The translations under genes and the position numbers were made by a program. Positions 8,117 through 17,362 of a stretch of DNA of 64,000 nucleotides are shown here, one piece after another. The notes beneath the pieces were generated by a model, which had not been told where the DNA came from, ran no database searches, and saw only the letters and a program-made list of their open reading frames with translations. Location: NCBI RefSeq assembly GCF_024449025.1, contig NZ_JAHLKM010000004.1, positions 1 to 64,000 of the forward strand, written 5' to 3'. Positions within the stretch are counted from its first letter, which is position 1; each line of letters begins with the position of its first letter. The DNA comes from Natronomonas aquatica. Lineage in GTDB: Archaea > Halobacteriota > Halobacteria > Halobacteriales > Haloarculaceae.

Positions 8117-9758
8117 CCCCTACGAGATCGGGACCGGCGAACACCGCGCCTTCTGGGCCGACGCGGCCGCCGACGAGGTCGAGACACGCGTCGGCGACCC
8201 CGGAGAGCCGATCGTCATCAAGGGCGGCGTCTCCCCCTCCGGCGTCCCGCATCTCGGCCATTTCAACGAGATCATGCGGGGGTACTTCGTTGCCGAGGCG
8301 CTCAGAGAGCGCGGCTACGGGGTCCGGCAGGTGTTCACGACCGACGACAGGGACCGCCTGCGAAAGCTGCCGCGAAAACTCGCGGATCTGGAGTGGAACG
8401 TCGTCGGTCTCGGGGAGGTCGACGCCGGCGCCCTCGGTCGAAACCTGGGAAACCCCTACACCGATATCCCCGATCCGTTCGGCTGCTGTGACTCCTACGG
8501 CGCACATTTCACCGAACTGCTCCGACGCTCGGCGGCGGCGATCGGCGTCCCGATCGAGACCGTCTCCAACACCGAGCAATACGAGTCGGGCGGCTTCGAC
8601 GAGGCGATCGCACACGTCCTTGAGAACCGCGAGACGGCCCGGGAAGTCCTCGGAGAGTTCCAGAACAAGGTCGACGAGGAGTACGTCCCCTTCTTCGCGC
8701 AGTGTTCGGAGTGTGGGCACCTCACGGAGACGATCACCGACGTCGATCTCGACGCCGAAACCGTCGGGTACGTCTGTGCGGACGTCACCGCCGGCGACGA
8801 GACGATCGAGGGCTGTGGCCACGAGGGGACGGCGACGTTCCGGGAGGGGAAGCTCCCGTGGCGATTCGAGTGGCCGGCCCAGTGGGTGACGCTCGGCGTC
8901 GACTTCGAGCCGTTCGGCAAGGACCACGCCGAGGGCTCTTGGCCCTCCGGCGAGACGATCGCCCGGGAGGTATTCGGCCTTGAGCCGCCGGTTCCGATGG
9001 TTTACGAGTGGTTCACGCTGAACGGCGAGGCGCTGTCGTCGTCGGCCGGCAACCTCATCACCGTCGCGGAGGTACTCGAACTGCTCGAGGTCGAGGTGCT
9101 CCGATATTTCTTTACGAAGAACCCGCAGAAACAGCGCGATTTCGACGTCGGGAGCCTCGATCGGCTGGTCGATGAGTTCGACCGGTTCGAGGCGATCTAC
9201 TTCGGCGACGTCGAGGCCGACGACACGGAGACGGAACTGGCCGAACGCGCCTACCCGATGGTCGCACCGGAGAACGCCGGGAGGGACGACCGGCCGATCC
9301 GGATCCCGTATACGTTCGCCGCCGTCCTCGGGATGACCGACGACCGGGATCTGCGTGTACGGATGGCCCGGCGGTCGGGACACCTCCCCGAGAACGCCGC
9401 CGAGTCAGAGATCGACGCCGCCTTAGAACGCGTCGGGAAGGCGCGGGCGTGGGCGGTCCGGACCGACAACGCGTTCAACTACCGGCTCGCCGAGACGCTC
9501 CCCGACGTCGAGTTCGACCCGGCGACGGCGGCGGCGCTGGACGAACTGGCCGACTTTATTTCGGCGGAATCGCCCGACGAGGGGACGCTCCAGGAGGAAA
9601 TATACGAGACCGCACGCCGAAACGACGTCCCCGTCGGCGACCTCTTCGAGGCCGGCTACCGGCTGTTCCTCGACGAGGACGAGGGTCCCCGGCTGGGCCC
9701 GTTCCTCGCGGCGATGGAGGAGTCGTTCGTCGTCGACCGACTCCGACGCGACCGGTAG
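8109..9758 (+). CDS. lysS: Lysyl-tRNA synthetase, class I
   Basis: Charges tRNA-Lys; the class I form is typical of Archaea. The 549 residues show the class I signature PHLGH (residues 47-51), a zinc-ribbon-like insertion with CSECGH, YVC and GCGHEG, and a KMSKS-type loop in the form SSSAGNLI (near 312). The C-terminal helical domain binds the anticodon. The ATG at 8109 overlaps the end of pyrH by 8 bases; the frame continues upstream but without conserved sequence. Confidence 0.95.
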   Translation: MGDPYEIGTGEHRAFWADAAADEVETRVGDPGEPIVIKGGVSPSGVPHLGHFNEIMRGYFVAEALRERGYGVRQVFTTDDRDRLRKLPRKLADLEWNVVGLGEVDAGALGRNLGNPYTDIPDPFGCCDSYGAHFTELLRRSAAAIGVPIETVSNTEQYESGGFDEAIAHVLENRETAREVLGEFQNKVDEEYVPFFAQCSECGHLTETITDVDLDAETVGYVCADVTAGDETIEGCGHEGTATFREGKLPWRFEWPAQWVTLGVDFEPFGKDHAEGSWPSGETIAREVFGLEPPVPMVYEWFTLNGEALSSSAGNLITVAEVLELLEVEVLRYFFTKNPQKQRDFDVGSLDRLVDEFDRFEAIYFGDVEADDTETELAERAYPMVAPENAGRDDRPIRIPYTFAAVLGMTDDRDLRVRMARRSGHLPENAAESEIDAALERVGKARAWAVRTDNAFNYRLAETLPDVEFDPATAAALDELADFISAESPDEGTLQEEIYETARRNDVPVGDLFEAGYRLFLDEDEGPRLGPFLAAMEESFVVDRLRRDR

Positions 9759-9832
9759 ATCCCCTTGTCCCCGTCCACCCGACCTGCTTTTATGATAATT
9801 CCTATCTGTGCCCGAGACCGTAGGGGAACACG

Positions 9833-11605
9833 ATGAATACGCTGCTGTGGATACTGGTCGGGATCCTCCTGTATATGTCCGCGGCGATGGCGCTGAAATC
9901 GCGGGGACTGTTGCCCGACGCGGTCAAGGTGTCCGGCCCGATCGTCACCGTCCACACGAAGCGCGGGCGGGCGTTCCTCGATCGACTCGCGGCGCCGAAG
10001 CGACTCTGGCGCGCCTGGGGAAACTTCGGCGTCGGCATCGCTTTGGTCCTCATGGTCGGCTCGTTTCTCGCCGTGCTTCTGTCGGGAATCAGTTCGTTCA
10101 CCGACCCCCAGACTGCGGGGTTCGTCAGACCGCAGGACGCCCTGGTGATCCCGGGTGTCAACCAGTTCCTGCCGTGGGCGGCGGCGGTCGATATCGTTGT
10201 GGGGCTGCTCGTCGGGCTGGTCGTCCACGAGGGCGGCCACGGGATCCTGTGTCGCGTCGAGGACATCGACATCGACTCGATGGGGATCGCGCTGTTCGCG
10301 TTCGTCCCGATGGGCGCGTTCGTCCAGCCCGACGAGGACAGCCAGGAAGCCGCCGACCGCGGCGGGAAGACCCGGATGTTCGCCGCCGGCGTGACGAACA
10401 ACTTCCTCGTGACCGTGATCAGCTTCGCGTTGCTCTTTGCGATCGTCGGGAGCCTCGTTTCGGTCGCTCCCGGCGTCGCTGTCGGCGGCACCCTTCCGGG
10501 TTCGGCCGCCGAGGAGGCGGGGATCGAGCGCGGGGACGTGCTGGTCGGCGTCGACGGCGAGTCGGTCGACGGCGAGTCGTCCTTCTCGGCGGCGTTGTCC
10601 GACGCCGACAGGGAGGTAACAGTCGATCGAAAGGACGGCGACCCGGTGACTGTCCGGCGGGATCTCATCGTTACCCGCGCGGTCGTCGACGGGCCGATCG
10701 CGACCGGCACCGAGATCCGGCGCGTGAACGGCGAGCAGGTCTTCACCGAATCGGCCTTCGTCGCGGCGGTCGACGGCGAGGAGACCGTCGACCTCGGGAC
10801 CGAGAACGGGACCGTTCGACTCCCGGTCGGCACGTTCGTGAGTACGGTCCCGTCCGACGGGCCGCTCGGGAGCGAGGGCGCCCCCGACACGCCGACGATC
10901 GTCCACAGCGTCGGCGGCGAACCGACGCCGGATCCGGAGGCACTCTCTTCGGTCCTCTCCGGGACCGCCCCCGGCGACACCGTCGAGGTCGTCGTCTACC
11001 ACGGGGACGAAAGCGACGATCCCTGGGGCGGCGACCGGGCGGTCTATGAGGTCACGCTCGGCGAACACCCGAGCGAGGACTACGGTTTCCTCGGCGTCGG
11101 CGGGATCCAGACGGGAACGAGCGGGATCGCCGTCGACGATTTCGGTATCGACGCCTATCCCGCCGACCGGTATCACGCGACGTTGGGCGGGTCGGGCTTG
11201 GGCGAGGACCCGGTAACGACGTTCGTCTCCCGGACGTTCGCTGCGCTCGTGTTGCCCTTCATGAGCATGATCGATCCGAACGCCGGCTACAACTTCGCCG
11301 GATTCAACGGCGAACTCACGAACTTCTACTCGGTGTCGGGACCGCTTGGCGCCGGCGTCGTCTTCGCGCTCGTCAACGTTCTCTTTTGGACCGGGTGGGT
11401 CAACATCAACCTCGGGATCTTCAACTGCATCCCCTCGTATCCGCTCGACGGCGGCCACATCCTCAGATCGAGCGTCGAAGCGACGCTCGCCCGCCTCCCG
11501 GGCGACGGGAGTCAGGTCACGGTCAGCGCGATAACGGGGGTGATAAGCGTCGCGATGATCCTCAGCCTGCTCGGTATGCTTTTCGCTCCGTGGCTTTTGG
11601 GTTAG
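9833..11605 (+). CDS. Site-2 protease family protein with PDZ domain
   Basis: A 590-residue membrane metalloprotease of the M50 family. The first helix (about 1-20) is followed by more membrane segments; the zinc motif HEGGH lies in VVHEGGHGIL (about 132) and the second motif NCIPSYPLDGGH near 535. Between them are about 300 residues of exposed sequence with a PDZ-like part (GSAAEEAGIERGDVLVGVDGE, about 223-243) and a second PDZ-like or spacer region. The layout resembles RseP/S2P proteases that use PDZ domains to gate cleavage. A TATA-like stretch (TTTTATGATAA) precedes the ATG by about 40 bases. Confidence 0.92.
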   Translation: MNTLLWILVGILLYMSAAMALKSRGLLPDAVKVSGPIVTVHTKRGRAFLDRLAAPKRLWRAWGNFGVGIALVLMVGSFLAVLLSGISSFTDPQTAGFVRPQDALVIPGVNQFLPWAAAVDIVVGLLVGLVVHEGGHGILCRVEDIDIDSMGIALFAFVPMGAFVQPDEDSQEAADRGGKTRMFAAGVTNNFLVTVISFALLFAIVGSLVSVAPGVAVGGTLPGSAAEEAGIERGDVLVGVDGESVDGESSFSAALSDADREVTVDRKDGDPVTVRRDLIVTRAVVDGPIATGTEIRRVNGEQVFTESAFVAAVDGEETVDLGTENGTVRLPVGTFVSTVPSDGPLGSEGAPDTPTIVHSVGGEPTPDPEALSSVLSGTAPGDTVEVVVYHGDESDDPWGGDRAVYEVTLGEHPSEDYGFLGVGGIQTGTSGIAVDDFGIDAYPADRYHATLGGSGLGEDPVTTFVSRTFAALVLPFMSMIDPNAGYNFAGFNGELTNFYSVSGPLGAGVVFALVNVLFWTGWVNINLGIFNCIPSYPLDGGHILRSSVEATLARLPGDGSQVTVSAITGVISVAMILSLLGMLFAPWLLG

Positions 11606-11862
11606 CTTCGTCGCCGTGAGACCCGCCAGACCGTCCGTGGCGACCGGGCGGCGATCGAAAAGGAAAGCCCCGGCGTCGAGCCCGAAAGCTCCCGGAGGAG
11701 TCGATCGATCTTCCCCGGCGGGAGATCCAGCGCCGGAGCGAGACGGTCGCCGTTGACGTAGACGTCGCCGCCCGACCGTTCGGTCTCCTGATGGAGGTAT
11801 TCCGTCAGCTGTTCGACCTGATACGAACGGGGCGACGATCTCCCGAGGCTGTTCGTGCTCAT
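11602..11862 (-). CDS. Small conserved haloarchaeal protein, paralogue of the DUF7123-like protein
   Basis: An 86-residue protein with the same pattern as the product of 6079-6318: a helix YQVEQLTEYLHQETERSGGDVYV, then LAPALDLPPGKIDRLLREL, and a basic, strand-like end RTVWRVSRRRS. A winged-helix fold is likely, function unknown. Its ATG overlaps the stop of the upstream membrane-protein gene (ATGA), so it is the second gene of a two-gene operon. Its stop codon meets the stop of the PDZ protease on the other strand (4-base overlap). Confidence 0.75.
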   Translation of the reverse strand: MSTNSLGRSSPRSYQVEQLTEYLHQETERSGGDVYVNGDRLAPALDLPPGKIDRLLRELSGSTPGLSFSIAARSPRTVWRVSRRRS

Positions 11863-12119
11863 GATCGACCACCTCCGGGGGTGTGTTCGTGTCCGACGAC
11901 GGCACAGATCACGTTGAGCGCCAGCACGCCGGAGAGAACCGCGGGATACTGACCGACCGGCGCGGACACGATCGCGAGTATCACGGCGAGCGGCAGGACG
12001 GCGGCGCTCCAGAAGGCTGTCGCCCGGACCCCGGCGACGATCCGGTCGGTCCAGGCCGCGAGGGCGCTTCGGTCGTCTGCGGTGAGAGGGGCAGGACGGG
12101 AGGGCGTGGCGCTTGACAT
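11859..12119 (-). CDS. Small membrane protein, function unknown
   Basis: An 86-residue protein with two hydrophobic segments (about residues 33-53 and 58-78: FWSAAVLPLAVILAIVSAP and AVLSGVLALNVICAVVG) after an N-terminal stretch that may lie along the membrane. The ATG at 12119 is chosen because AGGAG lies 7 bases before it. An upstream ATG at 12143 would add 8 residues but lacks a binding site and lies close to the TATA box. Translationally coupled to the DUF7123-like gene behind it. Confidence 0.7.
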   Translation of the reverse strand: MSSATPSRPAPLTADDRSALAAWTDRIVAGVRATAFWSAAVLPLAVILAIVSAPVGQYPAVLSGVLALNVICAVVGHEHTPGGGRS

Positions 12120-12156
12120 GGGTGATCTCCTCACTCGAGCCATGGGTCCGTACCCC

Positions 12157-12164
12157 TATATAAA
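12157..12164 (-). promoter_or_regulatory. TATA box of the small-membrane-protein/DUF7123-like operon
   Basis: TTTATATA on the minus strand, about 40 bases before the ATG at 12119, with an AGGAG ribosome-binding sequence in the short leader. Same arrangement as at 6355-6362. Confidence 0.7.
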
Positions 12165-12181
12165 CCCCAGAGCCTTCGCGT

Positions 12182-12290
12182 CGATTCGGGAACGTTCGCA
12201 CGCTTTAGGGCGAGCGAAACGGCGCCCTGTTCGTTTAACAACGCTTCAAATGACGCTTAGAGCTTTTATAATGTTCTCTAATGGCTTATT
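12182..12290 (-). promoter_or_regulatory. AT-rich upstream region, copy B
   Basis: Counterpart of 6390-6480. The order of shared blocks is the same, with about 19 extra bases (12211-12229) between the TTTAGGG and GTTCGTTT blocks. The region also lies upstream of pitA on the other strand, whose ATG is about 120 bases further on, so it could serve both directions. No reading frame of note is present between 12120 and 12412. Confidence 0.4.
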
Positions 12291-12412
12291 ATCGTCACGA
12301 GCCGTATCCGTACGGGCGCGGTCCGCCGCCGGTCGGGATCCGCGTCGTGGCGACTCCGGCCGGGAGCGCGGACACAAAAGCGACATTACTCGGGCGGCCG
12401 AACGGTTTCAGT

Positions 12413-14287
12413 ATGCAACAGCGACGACCACCGGGGACGGAGGAGGGCTGGTACGCTCTCCACGACCTCCGCCGGATCGACTGGGATGCCTGGCGCGACG
12501 CCACGGAACGGGAACGCGAGCGGGCCCTCGAGGAGGGCATCGAGTACTTGCGGGCCCACGTCGAGGTGACCGACAGCGAGGAAGGCGGCTCGGCGGCTTT
12601 CACCGTCGTCGGTCACAAGGCGGATCTCATGGTGCTTCACTTGCGACCGACGCTCGAGGACCTCGACCGGGCCGAGCGCCGGTTCGAATCGACCGCGCTC
12701 GCCGAGTTCACCGAGCGGGCCTCCTCGTACGTCTCCGTGACCGAGGTCTCGGGGTACATGCACGAGGAGCTCGCCGACGGGATCGAGGACATCGAGGACG
12801 CGGGGATGCGAAACTACATGAAACAGCGCATCTACCCGGAGATCCCCGACGCCGAACACGTCTGTTTCTACCCGATGGACAAACGCCGCGATCCGGAGTA
12901 CAACTGGTACGATCTGCCCTTCGAGGAACGGAGCGAACTCATGTCCGCCCACGGCGATATCGGCCGCGAGTACGCCGGGAAGGTCAGCCAGATCATCTCC
13001 GGCAGCGTCGGTCTGGACGACCACGAGTGGGGGGTGACGCTCTTCGCTGACGATCCGACCGATATCAAGCACCTGCTCTATGAGATGCGGTTCGATCCCT
13101 CCTCGTCGAAGTTCGCCGAGTTCGGCACCTTCTACGTCGGCCGGCGGTTCCCGCCGGCGGATCTGCCGGCTGTCTTCGCCGGGGAGACCGTACCGACAGA
13201 GGGCCCGGATACCGGGACGGGTGAATCCGGGACTGACCGAGCCGAGGACGAACGCCACCCCGGCGGGACGGACGAGGGCTCAGGTTCCGGTTCCGGATCC
13301 GGCGGCCGCCCCGACACAGGCGGCCCCGACCACGAGGAGATCGACGCCGGGACGCTTTCGGCCCGGCTCGGGCAGTTCGGCGTCGATCTCGAGGAGTACC
13401 CCGAGGCCGGCTACGGCCTCCTGTTTCGCTCGGACGCCGACGCCGAGGAGCTCAACGAGGCCGTCGAGGGGCTCCGGGGGAACTTCGACCACTACGATAC
13501 CCACGTTCTGACGGCGGTGCGGGCCGATTCAGGCGAGACGGCCGTCGTCTCGCTGTGGCGAAACGAGCGGGCCGCGAACACCGCCTCGGGGTTTCTGGCC
13601 GACCTCCCCGGCGTCGGAAGCGGGACCGGGGCGGCGTTCGAGACCGACAGCGCCGACAGCGCCGACAGCACTGACACGGAAACGCACGGCACCGACGAGG
13701 ACGGCGATATCCGCGGGCAACTCGAGGATCTCGATATCTACGCCGGCACACCCCACGGCGAGGACGTCTACGCGTTGGTGTTGTACTCGGAGGCCGACCC
13801 CGATCGGCTCCGGTCGGAACTGAGCGACCTCGGTGAACGGTTCGACCACTACGATACCCACGTCAAATCAGCCGTCTACGCCGACGAACACGGCGGCGGT
13901 CGCTCGGCGATCGTCTCGATCTGGGAGACGAAAGACGCCGCCGACACCGCGGGCGGGTATCTCTCGGAACTGCCGGGGATCGTCGCCCGCGCCGGCGAGG
14001 AAAGCGGCTTCGGCACGATGGGGATGTTCTACACCGTCAAGCCGGCACACCGCGAGGACTTCGTCGAAACCTTCGGAGAGGTCGGGGGGATCCTCGAGGA
14101 GATGGACGGCCACCTCGAGACGGCTCTCATGACCAACGAGACCGACGAAAACGACATGTTCATCGCCAGCCAGTGGCGCGACCGGGAGGACGCCATGGAG
14201 TTTTTCCGCTCGGAGGCGTTCCGCGAGACCGTCGAGTGGGGTCGGGAGGTCCTGGCCGACCGGCCACGACACGTCTTTCTGGCGTAG
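12413..14287 (+). CDS. pitA: PitA-like heme-binding protein: chlorite dismutase-fold domain plus three monooxygenase-like domains
   Basis: A 624-residue protein. Residues 1-250 are a chlorite dismutase/HemQ-family domain with NWYDLPFEERSELMSAHG, where His180 is the expected heme ligand, then DDHEWGVTLFADD and YEMRFDPSSSKFAEFGTFYVG. An acidic Gly/Ser/Asp-rich linker (about 260-305) leads to two related domains of about 90-110 residues, each containing FDHYDTHV (near 358 and 476). A final antibiotic-biosynthesis-monooxygenase-like domain (535-624) follows. Haloarchaeal PitA is known as a Cld-Abm fusion; the two extra middle repeats are what I see here. Its function, perhaps coproheme or heme handling, is inferred. 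I chose the ATG at 12413, where conservation starts. Confidence 0.85.
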   Translation: MQQRRPPGTEEGWYALHDLRRIDWDAWRDATERERERALEEGIEYLRAHVEVTDSEEGGSAAFTVVGHKADLMVLHLRPTLEDLDRAERRFESTALAEFTERASSYVSVTEVSGYMHEELADGIEDIEDAGMRNYMKQRIYPEIPDAEHVCFYPMDKRRDPEYNWYDLPFEERSELMSAHGDIGREYAGKVSQIISGSVGLDDHEWGVTLFADDPTDIKHLLYEMRFDPSSSKFAEFGTFYVGRRFPPADLPAVFAGETVPTEGPDTGTGESGTDRAEDERHPGGTDEGSGSGSGSGGRPDTGGPDHEEIDAGTLSARLGQFGVDLEEYPEAGYGLLFRSDADAEELNEAVEGLRGNFDHYDTHVLTAVRADSGETAVVSLWRNERAANTASGFLADLPGVGSGTGAAFETDSADSADSTDTETHGTDEDGDIRGQLEDLDIYAGTPHGEDVYALVLYSEADPDRLRSELSDLGERFDHYDTHVKSAVYADEHGGGRSAIVSIWETKDAADTAGGYLSELPGIVARAGEESGFGTMGMFYTVKPAHREDFVETFGEVGGILEEMDGHLETALMTNETDENDMFIASQWRDREDAMEFFRSEAFRETVEWGREVLADRPRHVFLA

Positions 14288-14381
14288 GATTAACAGCTAA
14301 CGTCCGAAGCCGCTTTTCGATTTACATGGGACGGTCGTTATAGTGACAGTTTTAACGTGATGGGGGGTCAAGCTGAGGTAC

Positions 14382-15533
14382 ATGAGCACTGACACACCGG
14401 TCGTCGTGAAAGCGTACCGAACCCCCCTCGGCAAGGAGGGCGGCGTCTTCGCCGACGTCCGCCCCGAGGACCTGTCGATCCCGCTCATCGATCGGATCCT
14501 CGAGGAGACCGACCTGACCGGCGGGGACGTCGACGACCTCAAGTGGGGCTGTGCCCAGCAGCGGAGCGAGCAGGGCAACAACATGGCCCGCGTGATCGCG
14601 CTGATGTCCGGGCTGGGCGAGGCCACGCCGGCGTCGACGATCAACCGCTGGTGTGCCTCCTCGGCGGAGGCGATCATCAACGCGGCGGACGCGATCCGCG
14701 CCGGCCAGCGGGAGTGTATCATCGCCGGCGGCGTCGAGTCGATGTCCCGGGTCCAGATGGGCGAAAACGACGAGATCCACCCCGGACTCGACGAATACCA
14801 CAACATCGCGGATCTACGGATGGGGATGACCGCCGAGACAGTCGCCGAGCGATACGACGTGACCCGCGGGATGCAGGACGAGTACGCCGCCCAGTCCCAA
14901 CAGCGCTCGGTCGCGGCGACCGAGGCGGGCCGCTTCGACGACGAGATCGTCCCGATCGAGGGCCACAACGAGGACGGCGAGTCGATCACTGTCACCGACG
15001 ACGAGGGGCTCCGACCCGGCACGACCGCCGAGAAACTCGCGGAACTCCCGACCGTCTTCAAATCCGACGGGACGGTCACCGCCGGCAACGCCTCCCAGCG
15101 GACCGACGGCGCCGCCGCGCTGTTGATCACCTCCCGCTCGTTCGCCGACGAACACGGCTTCGAGGAGATCGCCGAGGTCGGCAACAACGCCGTCGCCGGC
15201 GTCGAGCCGGAAGTGATGGGGATCGGCCCGGTCCCGGCATGCCGGCAACTCTTCGAGCGTTCGGGGACCGGTGTCGACGATTACGATCTGGTCGAACTCA
15301 ACGAGGCCTTCGCTTCCCAGTGTGTCTACTGTCGGGACGAACTGGGCTTCGACAACGACATCTACAACGTCAACGGCGGGGCGATCGCTATCGGCCACCC
15401 GCTGGGAGCGACCGGCGCGCGGCTCCCCGTCACCCTGATCCACGAGATGCACAAACGGGATGCAGACCGCGGGCTCGCGACCGAGTGTGTCGGGTTCGGA
15501 CAGGGCGCAGCCATCGAGTTCCTCGTCCAGTAG
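14382..15533 (+). CDS. Thiolase family protein (acetyl-CoA C-acyltransferase)
   Basis: Condenses or cleaves acyl-CoA with CoA. The 383 residues carry the thiolase catalytic set: Cys91 in [11 protein letters not shown], the [10 protein letters not shown] motif, [17 protein letters not shown] with the catalytic His near 341, and a second Cys near 368 in [10 protein letters not shown]. This is a full-length degradative or biosynthetic thiolase; substrate length cannot be read from sequence. It stands alone, without acyl-CoA dehydrogenase or hydroxyacyl-CoA dehydrogenase next to it. Confidence 0.93.
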   Translation: MSTDTPVVVKAYRTPLGKEGGVFADVRPEDLSIPLIDRILEETDLTGGDVDDLKWGCAQQRSEQGNNMARVIALMSGLGEATPASTINRWCASSAEAIINAADAIRAGQRECIIAGGVESMSRVQMGENDEIHPGLDEYHNIADLRMGMTAETVAERYDVTRGMQDEYAAQSQQRSVAATEAGRFDDEIVPIEGHNEDGESITVTDDEGLRPGTTAEKLAELPTVFKSDGTVTAGNASQRTDGAAALLITSRSFADEHGFEEIAEVGNNAVAGVEPEVMGIGPVPACRQLFERSGTGVDDYDLVELNEAFASQCVYCRDELGFDNDIYNVNGGAIAIGHPLGATGARLPVTLIHEMHKRDADRGLATECVGFGQGAAIEFLVQ

Positions 15534-15590
15534 GGACGCGAACGGTGGGCCGGCCGGTATCTCCCCGAAACCAAACCATTATTATCGCAA

Positions 15591-17294
15591 TTGTCCATTC
15601 TCCGGACACTCTTGACCGGATTATACGGGTGGACCATCGTGCTAGGCTCGCTGGCCGCCGGCGTCGGGAGCCTTGCTTTGGTTCAGTATCTCTCCCGGTA
15701 CCGCGGGGACGCCGGCGCGACCTGGTTCATGGCTACCCTCGCGATCCAGGCGGTGCCCGCGTTCGCCTACGGTGGTGGACTCCTGCTCTTCGATCCGGCG
15801 TGGCGGGCGTTCGCCGAGGCGTTCGTCTGGATCGGACTGGCCTGGATCGGCCCGCTCTTTTTGGGGTTCGCCCTCGAGTACACCGGTAGAGGCGAAGCCG
15901 TCCGTTCGAACTGGTTCCGGTTACTGTTCGTGTCACCGGTCGGCACGACCCTTCTGGCGTTGACCCATCCCTTCCATGACCTGCTGTGGCGCGGGTTCCG
16001 CCTCGCTCCCGTCCTCGATCTGGCGACGGTGCTGTACACGATCCGACCCTGGGGCTACGTCGCCGTCGGGATCACGCTGGCTACGGCCGGCGTCGGTGTG
16101 TTGTTGATGCTCGAGACGATCCTCTCGTACGGCCCGCTCTATCGGCGGGAAGCGGTCGCCGTCGCGCTCAGCACCGCTCCGCCGACGGTCGCGCTGTTGG
16201 TCTGGCTCGCGGGGGTCGGTCCGTGGCCGGCGCTCAACCTCGCGCCGCTGTTTCTGTTGCCACACGTCGCACTCGACGCGTACGCATTCGTCGGCACCCA
16301 TATGTTCGAAACGAACCCGGTGACGCGGCGAGCCGCCGAGCGGAGCGCCAGCAACGCGCTCAGAGATCCGATGCTCACGGTTGACACCGAAGAGCGGATC
16401 GTCCATCTCAACGGTCGGGCGAGGGAACTGTTCGGGGTCGACGAGAGCGACGCGCTGCCCGTCCCGCTCGCCCGTCTCACCGGTACGGGGCTCGACGGGA
16501 TGCGATCGACCGGCGAGATCGACGTGTCGGGGAGCGACGGCGGGGTGTTTGCGGTCTCGTACACGCCGCTGACCGACCCCCGGGCTGAATCGGTCGGCGG
16601 CGTGATCGTCCTGTACGACGTCACCGAGGAGCGACAGCGAAAACAGCAACTCGCCGTGTTCAACCACGTTCTCAGACACAACCTCCGGAACGAGATGACC
16701 GTGATCAGGGGACACGCGAAATCGATCCAATCCAGCGCCGGTGACCCGACCCTCGAAAAGCAAACCGGGGCGATCGTCGATTCTGGACAGCGGTTGTTGT
16801 CCATCGCCAACAAAGCAAAGAAGTTCGATCGCATCCAGGAACGCGAGCGGCGAACGGTGGCGGTTTCGGTTCGGGAGTCCCTCGAGGAGATCAGGGCCGG
16901 GATGGCCGCGGACCACCCTGACGCCGACATCGCCGTCGAGATCGGAATGTCCGATCCACGCGTTCGGACCGATCCGGAACTCCTCTCGTTGATCCTCTCG
17001 AACCTCGTCGAGAACGCGGTCGTTCATACGTCCCGACCCGACCCGGGCGTGACCGTCCGCGTCCGTGAGACCGAAAACGGCTCGGAGGGGACCGCCTTCG
17101 AGGTCCGGGACGACAACGAACGGATCCCCGACATCGAGATCGACTCCATTCGGGCGGGCGACGAGACGCCGCTGCAGCACGGAACCGGGGTCGGGCTGTG
17201 GCTCGTACAGTGGTGCGTGACCGCCCTCAACGGCACGCTGACGTTCGAATACGATGACGGCAACGTCGTCACTGTCGTGATCCCGGCATCGTGA
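15591..17294 (+). CDS. Membrane-bound sensor histidine kinase with 7TM N terminus and PAS domain
   Basis: Signal-transducing kinase, 567 residues. About 220 N-terminal residues give seven hydrophobic segments typical of the haloarchaeal histidine kinase 7TM domain. A PAS-like domain follows (about 245-345, [19 protein letters not shown]). The phospho-acceptor box is [20 protein letters not shown] (His near 363), and the ATPase domain has NLVENAVVH (N box) and GTGVGLWLV (G box). No response regulator is adjacent. The start is a TTG at 15591; no ATG or GTG lies before the first membrane segment, so the exact start is less certain. Confidence 0.9.
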   Translation: MSILRTLLTGLYGWTIVLGSLAAGVGSLALVQYLSRYRGDAGATWFMATLAIQAVPAFAYGGGLLLFDPAWRAFAEAFVWIGLAWIGPLFLGFALEYTGRGEAVRSNWFRLLFVSPVGTTLLALTHPFHDLLWRGFRLAPVLDLATVLYTIRPWGYVAVGITLATAGVGVLLMLETILSYGPLYRREAVAVALSTAPPTVALLVWLAGVGPWPALNLAPLFLLPHVALDAYAFVGTHMFETNPVTRRAAERSASNALRDPMLTVDTEERIVHLNGRARELFGVDESDALPVPLARLTGTGLDGMRSTGEIDVSGSDGGVFAVSYTPLTDPRAESVGGVIVLYDVTEERQRKQQLAVFNHVLRHNLRNEMTVIRGHAKSIQSSAGDPTLEKQTGAIVDSGQRLLSIANKAKKFDRIQERERRTVAVSVRESLEEIRAGMAADHPDADIAVEIGMSDPRVRTDPELLSLILSNLVENAVVHTSRPDPGVTVRVRETENGSEGTAFEVRDDNERIPDIEIDSIRAGDETPLQHGTGVGLWLVQWCVTALNGTLTFEYDDGNVVTVVIPAS

Positions 17295-17362
17295 ACGTTG
17301 GCTTCGCCTCGCCACCGCTCTAACGGGTCAGCCTCGGCGTGGTTCGCTCACAGCCGGGAAAG

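Noticed and set aside
9656-11905. Very long open frame of about 750 codons on the minus strand opposite the PDZ protease
   Set aside because: Its sequence is low-complexity Arg/Asp/Glu-rich and matches no family; the plus-strand protein is clearly real. Such frames are a by-product of GC-rich codon use.
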